DNA of 64,000 nucleotides from Trebonia sp036276115 (GTDB lineage: Bacteria; Actinomycetota; Actinomycetes; Streptosporangiales; Streptosporangiaceae): positions 1 through 64,000 of the forward strand of contig DATBEM010000037.1 of the NCBI GenBank assembly GCA_036276115.1, written 5' to 3'. Below the pieces are notes generated by a model. The model saw only the letters and a program-made list of their open reading frames with translations. It did no database searches and had not been told where the DNA came from. A program made the translations under genes and the position numbers. Positions 8,176-14,810 of this stretch are shown here, in pieces; the stretch's first letter is position 1, and the number at the start of each line of letters is the position of its first letter.

Positions 8176-9167
8176 CACTCGCCAGCGGGAGCCTGGCGGC
8201 AATTTCGGCCATGGCGCTCGCTAGCTGCACCAGCAGCACCGCGGCGATGTCGTCGGGACCGGAAATGACGTCCATCGTGGTGGACTCCGTCCCGGCCGCC
8301 GACGAGGCCGGGCTGTACGTCGCCCAGTACGAGGGCTACTTCAAGCAGGAGGGCCTGAACGTCACGATCAAGCCGGTCGCCGGGGGCGAGGCAGCCATTC
8401 CCGACCTCCAGTCCGGCGCCGCGCAATTCGTCGGCGGCAACTACGTCTCATTCATCCTCGCGCAGATCGACAAGTCCTTCGACGGCAAGCCGGCTGACTT
8501 CCGGATCGTGGCCGCCGGATCGCAAATGACGCCCGGAACTGAGCCGCTGTACGTGCGGAAGAACTCTCCCTACCAGACCATCGCCGACCTCGCCAAGCAC
8601 CACGCGAGCGTCGGGCTGAATACCGGCAACGACGTCGGCCAGGTGCTATTCGGCGCCCTCTACCAGAGCGAGGGGTACTCCTTCTTCAAGAACGCGCGGC
8701 AGGTCACCCCGGCCCAGGGCTTCCCGGCCCTGCTCCAGATGCTGAAGAACGGGCAGGTCGACGCGAGCTGGCTGCCGACGCCGTTCGGGACGATGGCCGA
8801 GCAGCAGTACGGGGCCGAGGAGATCGCTGACTTCGACTCGGGGGCCACCAAGGACTTCCCCTTCACCGGCTACATCGGTTCCACGCCCTGGGTGAAGTCG
8901 CACCCGCAGACGGTCGCCGCGTTCGTGCGCGCCATCCTCAAGGGGCAGCAGGCCGCCGACGCCCAGCAGGGCATCGCGGAGACCGCGATGGCCAAGTACA
9001 CCAACCTGCCGCCCCTGATCGCCCACGCGATGGCGTTCGATGACTACCCGCTGTCGCTGGACATCCCTCAGCTTCAGCGCGTGCCGGACGAGATGTTCCA
9101 GTTCGGCCTCACCGACGGCCTGAAGAAGCCGTTCCAGATCTCGGGCATGGTCTTGCAGCCTCAGTAG
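8163..9167 (+). CDS. ABC-transporter substrate-binding lipoprotein (NMT1/SsuA-like), orphan
   Basis: The protein has 334 residues. TTG 8163 is preferred because the strong Shine-Dalgarno AAGGGGG lies seven bases upstream; ATG 8169 is the alternative. The lipoprotein signal peptide ends in a lipobox LASC (Cys about residue 22). The mature part is a periplasmic-binding fold of the NMT1/SsuA/TauA class: AADEAGLYVAQYEGYFKQEGL, GEAAIPDLQSGAAQF, VASWLP-like VDASWLPTPFG. Such proteins bind nitrogen- or sulphur-containing small molecules; the ligand cannot be told. No permease or ATPase gene is adjacent, and a strong terminator follows directly, so it is a solitary gene. Confidence 0.85.
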   Translation: MRMRALASGSLAAISAMALASCTSSTAAMSSGPEMTSIVVDSVPAADEAGLYVAQYEGYFKQEGLNVTIKPVAGGEAAIPDLQSGAAQFVGGNYVSFILAQIDKSFDGKPADFRIVAAGSQMTPGTEPLYVRKNSPYQTIADLAKHHASVGLNTGNDVGQVLFGALYQSEGYSFFKNARQVTPAQGFPALLQMLKNGQVDASWLPTPFGTMAEQQYGAEEIADFDSGATKDFPFTGYIGSTPWVKSHPQTVAAFVRAILKGQQAADAQQGIAETAMAKYTNLPPLIAHAMAFDDYPLSLDIPQLQRVPDEMFQFGLTDGLKKPFQISGMVLQPQ

Positions 9168-9177
9168 CCATCGCCCG

Positions 9178-9220
9178 GGGCAGCGGGCCAGGGCGCGCGG
9201 ACCGCCCTGGCCCGCTGCCC
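9178..9220. terminator. Strong hairpin after the lipoprotein gene
   Basis: An 18-bp perfect stem (9178-9195 with 9203-9220) with a 7-base loop begins 11 bases after the stop codon. There is no T tract. Confidence 0.8.
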
Positions 9221-9272
9221 GCTTGACGCCGTCCGGCAACGGCGCGACGGCGGCGGACGTACCCTAAGACCC

Positions 9273-10001
9273 ATGGCAGCAGGGGTGGTGGCAGGAGCGC
9301 GCAAGGCCGAAACGCGCACCGCGCTAGTGCGGCGGGCGCGGAAGATCAACCGGGTGCTGGCCCAGACGTACCCCGACGCGCATTGCGAGCTGGACTTCGC
9401 CAGCCCGTATGAGCTCCTCGTGGCGACCGTCTTGTCGGCCCAGACCACCGACAAGCGGGTGAACCTGACGACGCCGCTGCTGTTCGCCAAGTACCCGGCC
9501 GCGGAGGACCTTGCCGCCGCCAACCCCGAGGACGTGGCCGAGATCCTGAAGCCGACTGGCTTCTTCAACGCCAAGACCAAGTCCGTCATGGGCCTGGCGG
9601 CGGCGCTGCGCGACCGGTTCGACGGCGAGGTGCCCAAGACGCTGGCGGAGCTCGACTCGCTGCCCGGAGTCGGCCGCAAGACCGCGAACGTCGTGCTCGG
9701 CAACGCCTTCGGCATCCCCGGCATTACCGTCGACACGCACTTCGGCCGGCTGTCCCGGCGCTTCGGCTGGACCGACAGCGACGACCCGGTCAAGGTGGAG
9801 CAGGAGGTCGGCGAGCTGATCCCCCGGCCGGAGTGGACGATCTTGTCGCACCGGCTCATCTGGCACGGCCGCCGCATCTGCCATTCCCGCAAGCCCGCCT
9901 GCGGCGCGTGCCCGGTCGCCGCCCTGTGCCCGTCGTTCGGCCTGGGGCCCACTGACGCGGTCACCGCGGCGAAGCTGGTCAAGGCCGGCCCCTTCTCATG
10001 A
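9273..10001 (+). CDS. nth: Endonuclease III
   Basis: The protein has 242 residues. This base-excision-repair DNA glycosylase/AP lyase removes oxidised pyrimidines. The helix-hairpin-helix LPGVGRKTANV holds catalytic Lys136, and Asp154 lies in ITVDTHFGR. Cys203, 210, 213 and 219 give the classic C-x6-C-x2-C-x5-C 4Fe-4S loop. TACCCT ends seven bases before ATG 9273, so the transcript is probably leaderless. The stop overlaps the next gene (ATGA, 9998-10001), giving an nth-nudL operon followed by marP, the same order of genes known from mycobacteria and streptomycetes. Confidence 0.95.
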   Translation: MAAGVVAGARKAETRTALVRRARKINRVLAQTYPDAHCELDFASPYELLVATVLSAQTTDKRVNLTTPLLFAKYPAAEDLAAANPEDVAEILKPTGFFNAKTKSVMGLAAALRDRFDGEVPKTLAELDSLPGVGRKTANVVLGNAFGIPGITVDTHFGRLSRRFGWTDSDDPVKVEQEVGELIPRPEWTILSHRLIWHGRRICHSRKPACGACPVAALCPSFGLGPTDAVTAAKLVKAGPFS

Positions 10002-10639
10002 GCGAGGTCCCCGGCTGGCTCGCGGGCCTCGCCGCCGCGGCCGCCACCATCCGGGTGCCCGCCGTCCTCCGGCCGCCCGCGGCCGGGGGACGGCGCTCGG
10101 CGGTCCTGGTCCTGTTCGGCGAAGGGCCGGCCGGGCCCGACCTGCTCTACATCCAGCGCTCGGCGGGCCTGCGGCGGCACGCCGGCCAGCCCGCCTTCCC
10201 CGGCGGGGCACTGGAGCCGGCCGAGCTCGCGGATCCCGGCGGCGGGACCGTCGCGGCCGCCCTGCGCGAGGCGCAGGAGGAAGTCGGGGTGGACCCGGCC
10301 GGGGTGGACGTGCTCGCGACGATGCCAGAGATGTTCATCTCCCGCAGCGGGTTCCGCGTCGCCCCCGTCCTTGCCTGGTGGCGGGAGCCGTCGGCGGTGC
10401 GGCCGGTGGACGTGGGCGAGGTGGCCGCCGTCGAGCGCATCCCCGTCGTGGACCTGGCCGACCCCCGTCACCGGCTCATGCTCCGCGTCCCCAGCGGGCA
10501 CCTGTCGCCCGCCTTCCGGGTCGGCTCCATGCTCATCTGGGGCTTCACCGCCGCCCTGACCGACCGCCTGCTGTCCCTGGCCGGCTGGGAGCGCCCCTGG
10601 GACTCCACCCACGTCCGCGAGCTTCCCGAAGGCGCATAG
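9998..10639 (+). CDS. NUDIX CoA pyrophosphatase (NudL-like)
   Basis: The protein has 213 residues from ATG 9998, overlapping nth by four bases. The NuCoA motif (LLYIQRSAGLRRHAGQPAFPGG) precedes a full Nudix box GGALEPAE...REAQEEVGV. Proteins of this family cleave CoA and its derivatives to phosphopantetheine and 3',5'-ADP. Its place between nth and marP is conserved in actinobacteria. Residues about 120-190 carry the typical FISRSGFRVAPVLAWW block and a C-terminal helix. Confidence 0.88.
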   Translation: MSEVPGWLAGLAAAAATIRVPAVLRPPAAGGRRSAVLVLFGEGPAGPDLLYIQRSAGLRRHAGQPAFPGGALEPAELADPGGGTVAAALREAQEEVGVDPAGVDVLATMPEMFISRSGFRVAPVLAWWREPSAVRPVDVGEVAAVERIPVVDLADPRHRLMLRVPSGHLSPAFRVGSMLIWGFTAALTDRLLSLAGWERPWDSTHVRELPEGA

Positions 10640-10641
10640 CC

Positions 10642-10832
10642 CTTACGCCCTGCTGTTCTCGCCTTCGTTACTCGTCGGCACCGGATACCGTGATCTAGTG
10701 CGCGGTGCTCTGCTGGCCCCGGGGGGACGACCCCCCTGTCGACCCCCCGGATCACCGCGCGGTCTTACGCCCCGCCGTTCCCGCCTTCGTCACTCGCCGG
10801 CACCGGATACCGTGATCTAGTGCGCGGTGATT
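10642..10832. repeat. Direct duplication of the marP promoter and first codons
   Basis: Copy 1 (about 10642-10710) and copy 2 (about 10764-10832) are offset by exactly 122 bases. They share about 66 positions with five differences, all C/T. Both contain TACCGT, six bases, then GTGCGCGGT. Only copy 2 leads into marP. Confidence 0.8.
10698..10820 (+). CDS. Possible 40-residue leader ORF upstream of marP
   Basis: This ORF begins at the GTG of the duplicated promoter copy, six bases after TACCGT, and encodes an Arg/Pro-rich 40-residue peptide (starts VRGALLAPGG). Its TAG stop overlaps the marP start as TAGTG (10818-10822). It arises from the duplication and may be a fortuitous ORF, but if translated it would be placed for coupling to marP. 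No family is recognised. Confidence 0.3.
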   Translation: MRGALLAPGGRPPCRPPGSPRGLTPRRSRLRHSPAPDTVI

Positions 10833-12010
10833 TGCTTGACCTGGCGCTGGTCGTGGTGGCCGCCGCCTTTGCCGTCTCTGGCTACCGGCAGGGGTTCATC
10901 GTCGGCTCGCTGAGCTTCATCGGCTTCGTGGGCGGGGCGGTGCTCGGGGCGGAGTTCGGGCCGGCCATATCGCGGGCGATCGTCGGCGGACAGACCCAGC
11001 AGGACATCGTGGCGGTCGTGCTGCTCGTCACCGGGGCGATCCTGGGGCAGTTCATCGCCTCGTCCATCGGGACGACCGTCCGCTCGGCGATGCGGAGCAA
11101 CACATCGACCACGATCGACGCCATCGGCGGGTCCGGCGTCAGCATCCTGTCGATGCTGCTGATCGCGTGGGCCATCGGCTCGGTCCTCACCGCGTCGCCG
11201 TTTCCCGGCGTCGTCAACCAGGTGAACAACTCGGCCGTGCTGCACACGATGGACGACGTGATGCCGTCGCCGGCCAAGACGATGTTCTCCGACTTCCGCC
11301 GGATGCTCGCCAGCGGGCCGTTCCCGCAGGTGTTCAGCGGCATCGGGGCCACCCACCTGGTGTCCATCCCCGCCCCTGACCCCGCCGTCCTGCAAAGCCC
11401 GGCCGTCGCGGCCGACCGCGACCGCGTCGTCAAGGTCCAGGGGACCGCGCCGAGTTGCGACCGCAGCATCGAGGGCTCCGGCTTCGTCTACGCGCCCGAC
11501 CACGTGCTGACCAACGCGCACGTGGTGGCGGGCGTCCAGCCGGGTCCCCGGGTCAGCCTCCCGGACGGGACCAGCTACCAGGCCCAGGTGGTCCTCTACG
11601 ACCCGCAGATCGACATCGCCGTCCTCTACGTGCCCGGCCTCAATGAGAGCCCGCTGCACTTCGCGACGAGCCAGGGTGTCGGCAGCAACGCGGTGGTGGC
11701 CGGCTACCCGCTGAACCACCCGTTCACCGCCGTCCCTGCCCGGATCGGCGAGGTCCAGGAGGCACAGGGGCCCGACATCTACCAGACGGGCACGGTGAAC
11801 CGGCAGATCTACGAGATAAAGGCCCTGGTGGAGCCGGGTAACTCGGGTGGCCCGCTCATCGCCTCGGACGGCTCGGTCTACGGGGTCGTCTTCGCCGCCG
11901 CCGTCGGGGTCTCCGACACCGGCTTCGCGCTGACGGCAGCCGAGGTCGAAGGCGACGCGAAGGCGGGCGCCACCTCCTCCCTGCCCGTCTCCACTCAGGG
12001 CTGCGACTAG
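10820..12010 (+). CDS. marP: MarP-family membrane serine protease
   Basis: The protein has 396 residues from GTG 10820. Residues about 5-125 form a CvpA-like domain with four membrane helices. The external part is a trypsin-like protease with His234 (TNAHVV), Asp265 (DPQIDIAVL) and Ser342 (EPGNSGGPL). Cys213 and Cys395 could form the disulphide known for MarP. In Mycobacterium tuberculosis MarP protects against acid and oxidative stress by processing a cell-wall hydrolase; the same role is inferred. The start is supported by the leaderless promoter TACCGT-N6-GTG, which is duplicated 122 bases upstream. The gene follows nth-nudL and ends 15 bases before a convergent DUF309 gene. Confidence 0.9.
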   Translation: MRGDLLDLALVVVAAAFAVSGYRQGFIVGSLSFIGFVGGAVLGAEFGPAISRAIVGGQTQQDIVAVVLLVTGAILGQFIASSIGTTVRSAMRSNTSTTIDAIGGSGVSILSMLLIAWAIGSVLTASPFPGVVNQVNNSAVLHTMDDVMPSPAKTMFSDFRRMLASGPFPQVFSGIGATHLVSIPAPDPAVLQSPAVAADRDRVVKVQGTAPSCDRSIEGSGFVYAPDHVLTNAHVVAGVQPGPRVSLPDGTSYQAQVVLYDPQIDIAVLYVPGLNESPLHFATSQGVGSNAVVAGYPLNHPFTAVPARIGEVQEAQGPDIYQTGTVNRQIYEIKALVEPGNSGGPLIASDGSVYGVVFAAAVGVSDTGFALTAAEVEGDAKAGATSSLPVSTQGCD

Positions 12011-12025
12011 CCCCGCCGCTCTTTG

Positions 12026-12619
12026 CTAGGGGCGCAGGCGAAGGAGGAAGGCGTCCGGCGAGACGTGTTCCAGTCCCTCTCGCTCGATCTGGTCCGCTAG
12101 CCCGCCCGCTCGCGCCGCCACGTAGCCGGTGTCGATGCTGTAGGGGCGCGCGGTCGCCCCCGGCTCCCCGGACGCGTAGCCGGCGAGACTGGCGGCGCCC
12201 CGGCGCAGCAGGGTGACCGCGCCCCGCGGGTTGCCGCGCCGCGCGTGGGTCAGCCCCACGGCGACCTGCGCGAGCGCGCGCCACAGGCCGCGCTCGGCAC
12301 CGTCGGCGGCCTTCCACGTGTCCTCGAAGACCTCGTGGGCCTCGAACGGGCGCCCCTCCAGCAGCAGCGCCCCGCCCACCGCGACCGCCTCCCCGGGGGA
12401 TCCCGGGGCCGGGCGGCCAGTACCTGGCTCAGCGCCCGCCGCGGGACCGCCGTCAGCCACGACCGGGCCGACCGGACGGGAGCCGCCCGCGGGCCTTGCC
12501 AGCGGGCGGCCCAGGCCATCGCGCGGGCGGGCGTTGCGGGGACGGCCGGACTGGTCGCGGTCTCGGCCGCCAGCGGGCGCGCTGCCAGGGGGCGGCCCGG
12601 CGGGCGGCGGTGGGGTCAC
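12026..12619 (-). CDS. DUF309 protein
   Basis: The protein has 197 residues. GTG 12619 is chosen because it overlaps the hydrolase stop (GTGA) and gives the family N-terminus RDRDQSGRPRNARPRDGLGRPL. The DUF309 core is FEAHEVFEDTWKAAD...LWRALAQVAVGLTHARRGN, two helices with conserved His and Glu. The biochemical function is unknown. Before the core lies a Pro/Ala/Gly-rich segment of about 45 residues. It is the last gene of a three-gene operon with an alpha/beta hydrolase and a holin-X-like membrane protein. Confidence 0.85.
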   Translation of the reverse strand: MTPPPPAGPPPGSAPAGGRDRDQSGRPRNARPRDGLGRPLARPAGGSRPVGPVVADGGPAAGAEPGTGRPAPGSPGEAVAVGGALLLEGRPFEAHEVFEDTWKAADGAERGLWRALAQVAVGLTHARRGNPRGAVTLLRRGAASLAGYASGEPGATARPYSIDTGYVAARAGGLADQIEREGLEHVSPDAFLLRLRP

Positions 12620-13539
12620 CGGTCGGGCCCGGGGTCGGCCAGCCAGCCGAGCAGCTCGGCGTTGAAGGCCGCGGGGTTTTCCTCGTGCGGGTAGTGGCCC
12701 AGGCCGTCGAGGACCTTCCACCGGTAGGGCGCGTCCACGTGGCGGCCCGCGCCCCGGGCGAGCTGGGTCTGCACGCACGGGTCAGCCGCGCCGTGCAGGT
12801 GCAGGGTCGGCGCCTGGACGGGCGACTTCATCTGCCGGGCGAAGCGCGCCCCGTCCGGCCGGAAGCTGCTGCGGACGAACCACCGGTGGTACTCCAGCGA
12901 CGTGTGCGCCACCGGGGGGATGCGCATGGCCCGGCGGTAGATGCGCGTCGCCTCCTCGTCCGGCCAGCCGGGGCCGGACCAGGCGGCCAGCAGCTCGCCG
13001 ACCTTGACCGCGCCGTCGCGCACCAGCTGCCGCTCGGGAAACATCGGGATCTGGAAGGTCAGCGGCAGGCCGCTGCGGCGGCCGAGGCCGAACGGGCCGC
13101 CGATGACCGAGGCGCGCAGTTGCAGGGGGTGCGCCATCGAGGCCACCGCGAGCCGCCGTACCGACTTGGGAAAGTAGGTGGCGAGCGTCCACGCCACCAG
13201 GCCGCCCCAGTCGTGGCCGACGACGATCGCGTTCGCCTCGCCGAGCGCCCGGATTAGCCCGGCGGCGTCGGCGGCGGCGGTGATCAGGTCATAGCCCCGC
13301 GGGGGCTTGTCGCTGCCGCCATAGCCGCGCAGGTCCGGCGCGACCGCCCGGTAGCCGGCGGCCTGCAGCGCGGTGAGCTGGTGCCGCCACGTCCACCAGA
13401 ACTCGGGGAACCCGTGCAGCAGGAGGACCAGCGGGCCGTCGCCACTGGCCGCCACGTGAAAACGGGTCCCGTTGGCGCTCACCGTGCGGTGCGTCCACGG
13501 CCCGCTGATCTGGATGGCGGAATCGGCCTGCTTGGCCAT
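12616..13539 (-). CDS. Alpha/beta hydrolase (epoxide-hydrolase-like)
   Basis: The protein has 307 residues from ATG 13539 with Shine-Dalgarno GAGGTG. Motifs are LLHGFPEFWWTWRHQL (oxyanion hole HGFPE), the nucleophile Asp110 in VVGHDWGG, an acid in HGAADPCV and His in GLGHYPHEE. An Asp nucleophile places it with epoxide hydrolases and haloalkane dehalogenases rather than esterases. The substrate is not known. It overlaps DUF309 by four bases and follows the holin-X gene by 20 bases, so the three are co-transcribed. Confidence 0.85.
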   Translation of the reverse strand: MAKQADSAIQISGPWTHRTVSANGTRFHVAASGDGPLVLLLHGFPEFWWTWRHQLTALQAAGYRAVAPDLRGYGGSDKPPRGYDLITAAADAAGLIRALGEANAIVVGHDWGGLVAWTLATYFPKSVRRLAVASMAHPLQLRASVIGGPFGLGRRSGLPLTFQIPMFPERQLVRDGAVKVGELLAAWSGPGWPDEEATRIYRRAMRIPPVAHTSLEYHRWFVRSSFRPDGARFARQMKSPVQAPTLHLHGAADPCVQTQLARGAGRHVDAPYRWKVLDGLGHYPHEENPAAFNAELLGWLADPGPDR

Positions 13540-13559
13540 TGGTTCACCTCATCGCGTTC

Positions 13560-14096
13560 CTAGCGGCCGTCGGTGACCGCCGCGGCCTTGTCGCCCGGGG
13601 CGCCCGGCAGGGACGCGGCCTTGCCGCCCGGGTCCCGGCGGCGCAGCATCACCAGGTCCTCGGTCACCGTCTTGCGAGTCTGCTGCATCTTGGAGAACCG
13701 GCGCAGGCCCAAGATCGCCACGGCGACCAGCACGCCGGCGAAAACGATCAGCATGGCCGCCGCGATGATGAAGTCCAGCCACAGCCACCCCAGGCCATCG
13801 CCCGGGATGCCCGCCGTGTTCAGGCCATAGGCCAGCGCGAACGTGAGCAGCACGAGGACGAGGCAGCCGATGAACGCCGCGAACCCGAACAGCGCCCCGG
13901 CGATGCCGGCCCGCTTGGCGTCCGCCTTCAGCTCGCTCTTGGCCAGGTCCAGCTCATAGCGGACCAGTTGCGAGACGTCCTTAGCGGCCAGGGCCACCAG
14001 GTCGCCCAGCGAGTCCTGCTCGCCGGCCGGCGCCACGCGGGGGTCGCTCCCCGGCGCCCGCGTTCCCGAAATGCGCATCCCTGCGATGCGGACCAT
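13560..14096 (-). CDS. Actinobacterial holin-X family (phage holin superfamily III-like) membrane protein
   Basis: The protein has 178 residues from ATG 14096 with a strong GAGGGGAG site seven bases upstream. An amphipathic N-terminal segment (LVALAAKDVSQLVRYELDLAKSEL) is followed by two long hydrophobic helices (about 66-95 and 110-140) and a charged tail. This is the pattern of the DUF1469/holin-X family, a chromosomal membrane protein of unknown role rather than a phage lysis protein. First gene of the operon with the hydrolase and DUF309. A dyad just upstream overlaps the likely -10. Confidence 0.75.
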   Translation of the reverse strand: MVRIAGMRISGTRAPGSDPRVAPAGEQDSLGDLVALAAKDVSQLVRYELDLAKSELKADAKRAGIAGALFGFAAFIGCLVLVLLTFALAYGLNTAGIPGDGLGWLWLDFIIAAAMLIVFAGVLVAVAILGLRRFSKMQQTRKTVTEDLVMLRRRDPGGKAASLPGAPGDKAAAVTDGR

Positions 14097-14133
14097 GTCC
14101 GACTCCCCTCGTGCGGTCGCCTTGGCGTGCACT

Positions 14134-14153
14134 GCCTTAGCGTGCACTAAGGC
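14134..14153 (-). promoter_or_regulatory. Candidate operator overlapping the holin-X operon promoter
   Basis: GCCTTAG-CGTGCA-CTAAGGC is a perfect 7-bp dyad with a 6-base spacer. Read on the minus strand, TAGCCT (14155-14150) overlaps it and could be the -10, so a bound protein would block transcription. GCGTGCACT also occurs as a direct repeat at about 14125-14133 and 14140-14148. Confidence 0.4.
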
Positions 14154-14810
14154 TATCGGCCATCGTCGGCGCCCCTGCGGACAACCCGCCAACCGCGAAC
14201 GGCGCCCCCGCACGGGGGGCGCCGCCGCCGAATGCACGTCTCGCCTGGCTATCAAAGCGTGCACCTGGTGTCTGCCAGGCAGCTAGCCGGCCGCCAGTGC
14301 GGCCCGCTACCTGCGCTGACACGCCTCCCGCGGCTGGTCGCGCGTGGGTACCAGGCAGCCGTGCCCGGACGTTCAGCCGGTCCGTACGCACCTTTCTACG
14401 ACGAAACCGCGGGCGACGGAAGCCCTCGTCGAGACCGATTCGTTATCTCAATCGGTATCCCCCTTCTCATGGCCCGCCGCGCTGGTTTCAGGCTGGCAGG
14501 CGAGCCGGGGGACCCGGCCCGGGCTACGGGCGGTCCCGGGCGACGGCCGGTGCTCGGGCGTGGTCCGGTGGGCTCGGGGACCCTCGGGGGGCGCGAGATT
14601 ATCGCCACTTGCGGGCAATCGCGGCCGGCACCTGTTCACGGGGTGCCCCTTTATGGTGTAATTCCAGTCAACGGGTACCGCTGTGTTCCGGTCGATGGCG
14701 TAACAACGTCACGAATGGGGATAAGCTTTCCTGTAGAACGCGGTTCCGGCCTACCCCCCCAGGGCCGGACCGTGATGCGCCCCCTGCTCTCCCCCCCGGC
14801 AGGGGGCGCC
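14154..14810. other. Gene-free interval of about 650 bases
   Basis: Open frames here are of the GC-rich shadow type and none resembles a family. The only structure I can point to is a dyad ACCGATT (14434-14440) / AATCGGT (14450-14456) with a 9-base loop, and an AT-richer patch at about 14640-14735. I see no RNA gene. Confidence 0.5.

Noticed and set aside
10001..10640. Long minus-strand frames opposite nudL and nth
   Set aside because: Arg/Pro/Gly-rich shadows of the real genes on the plus strand.
13560..14096. Prophage lysis module (holin)
   Set aside because: No endolysin, integrase or structural phage genes nearby; the family is a common chromosomal actinobacterial membrane protein.
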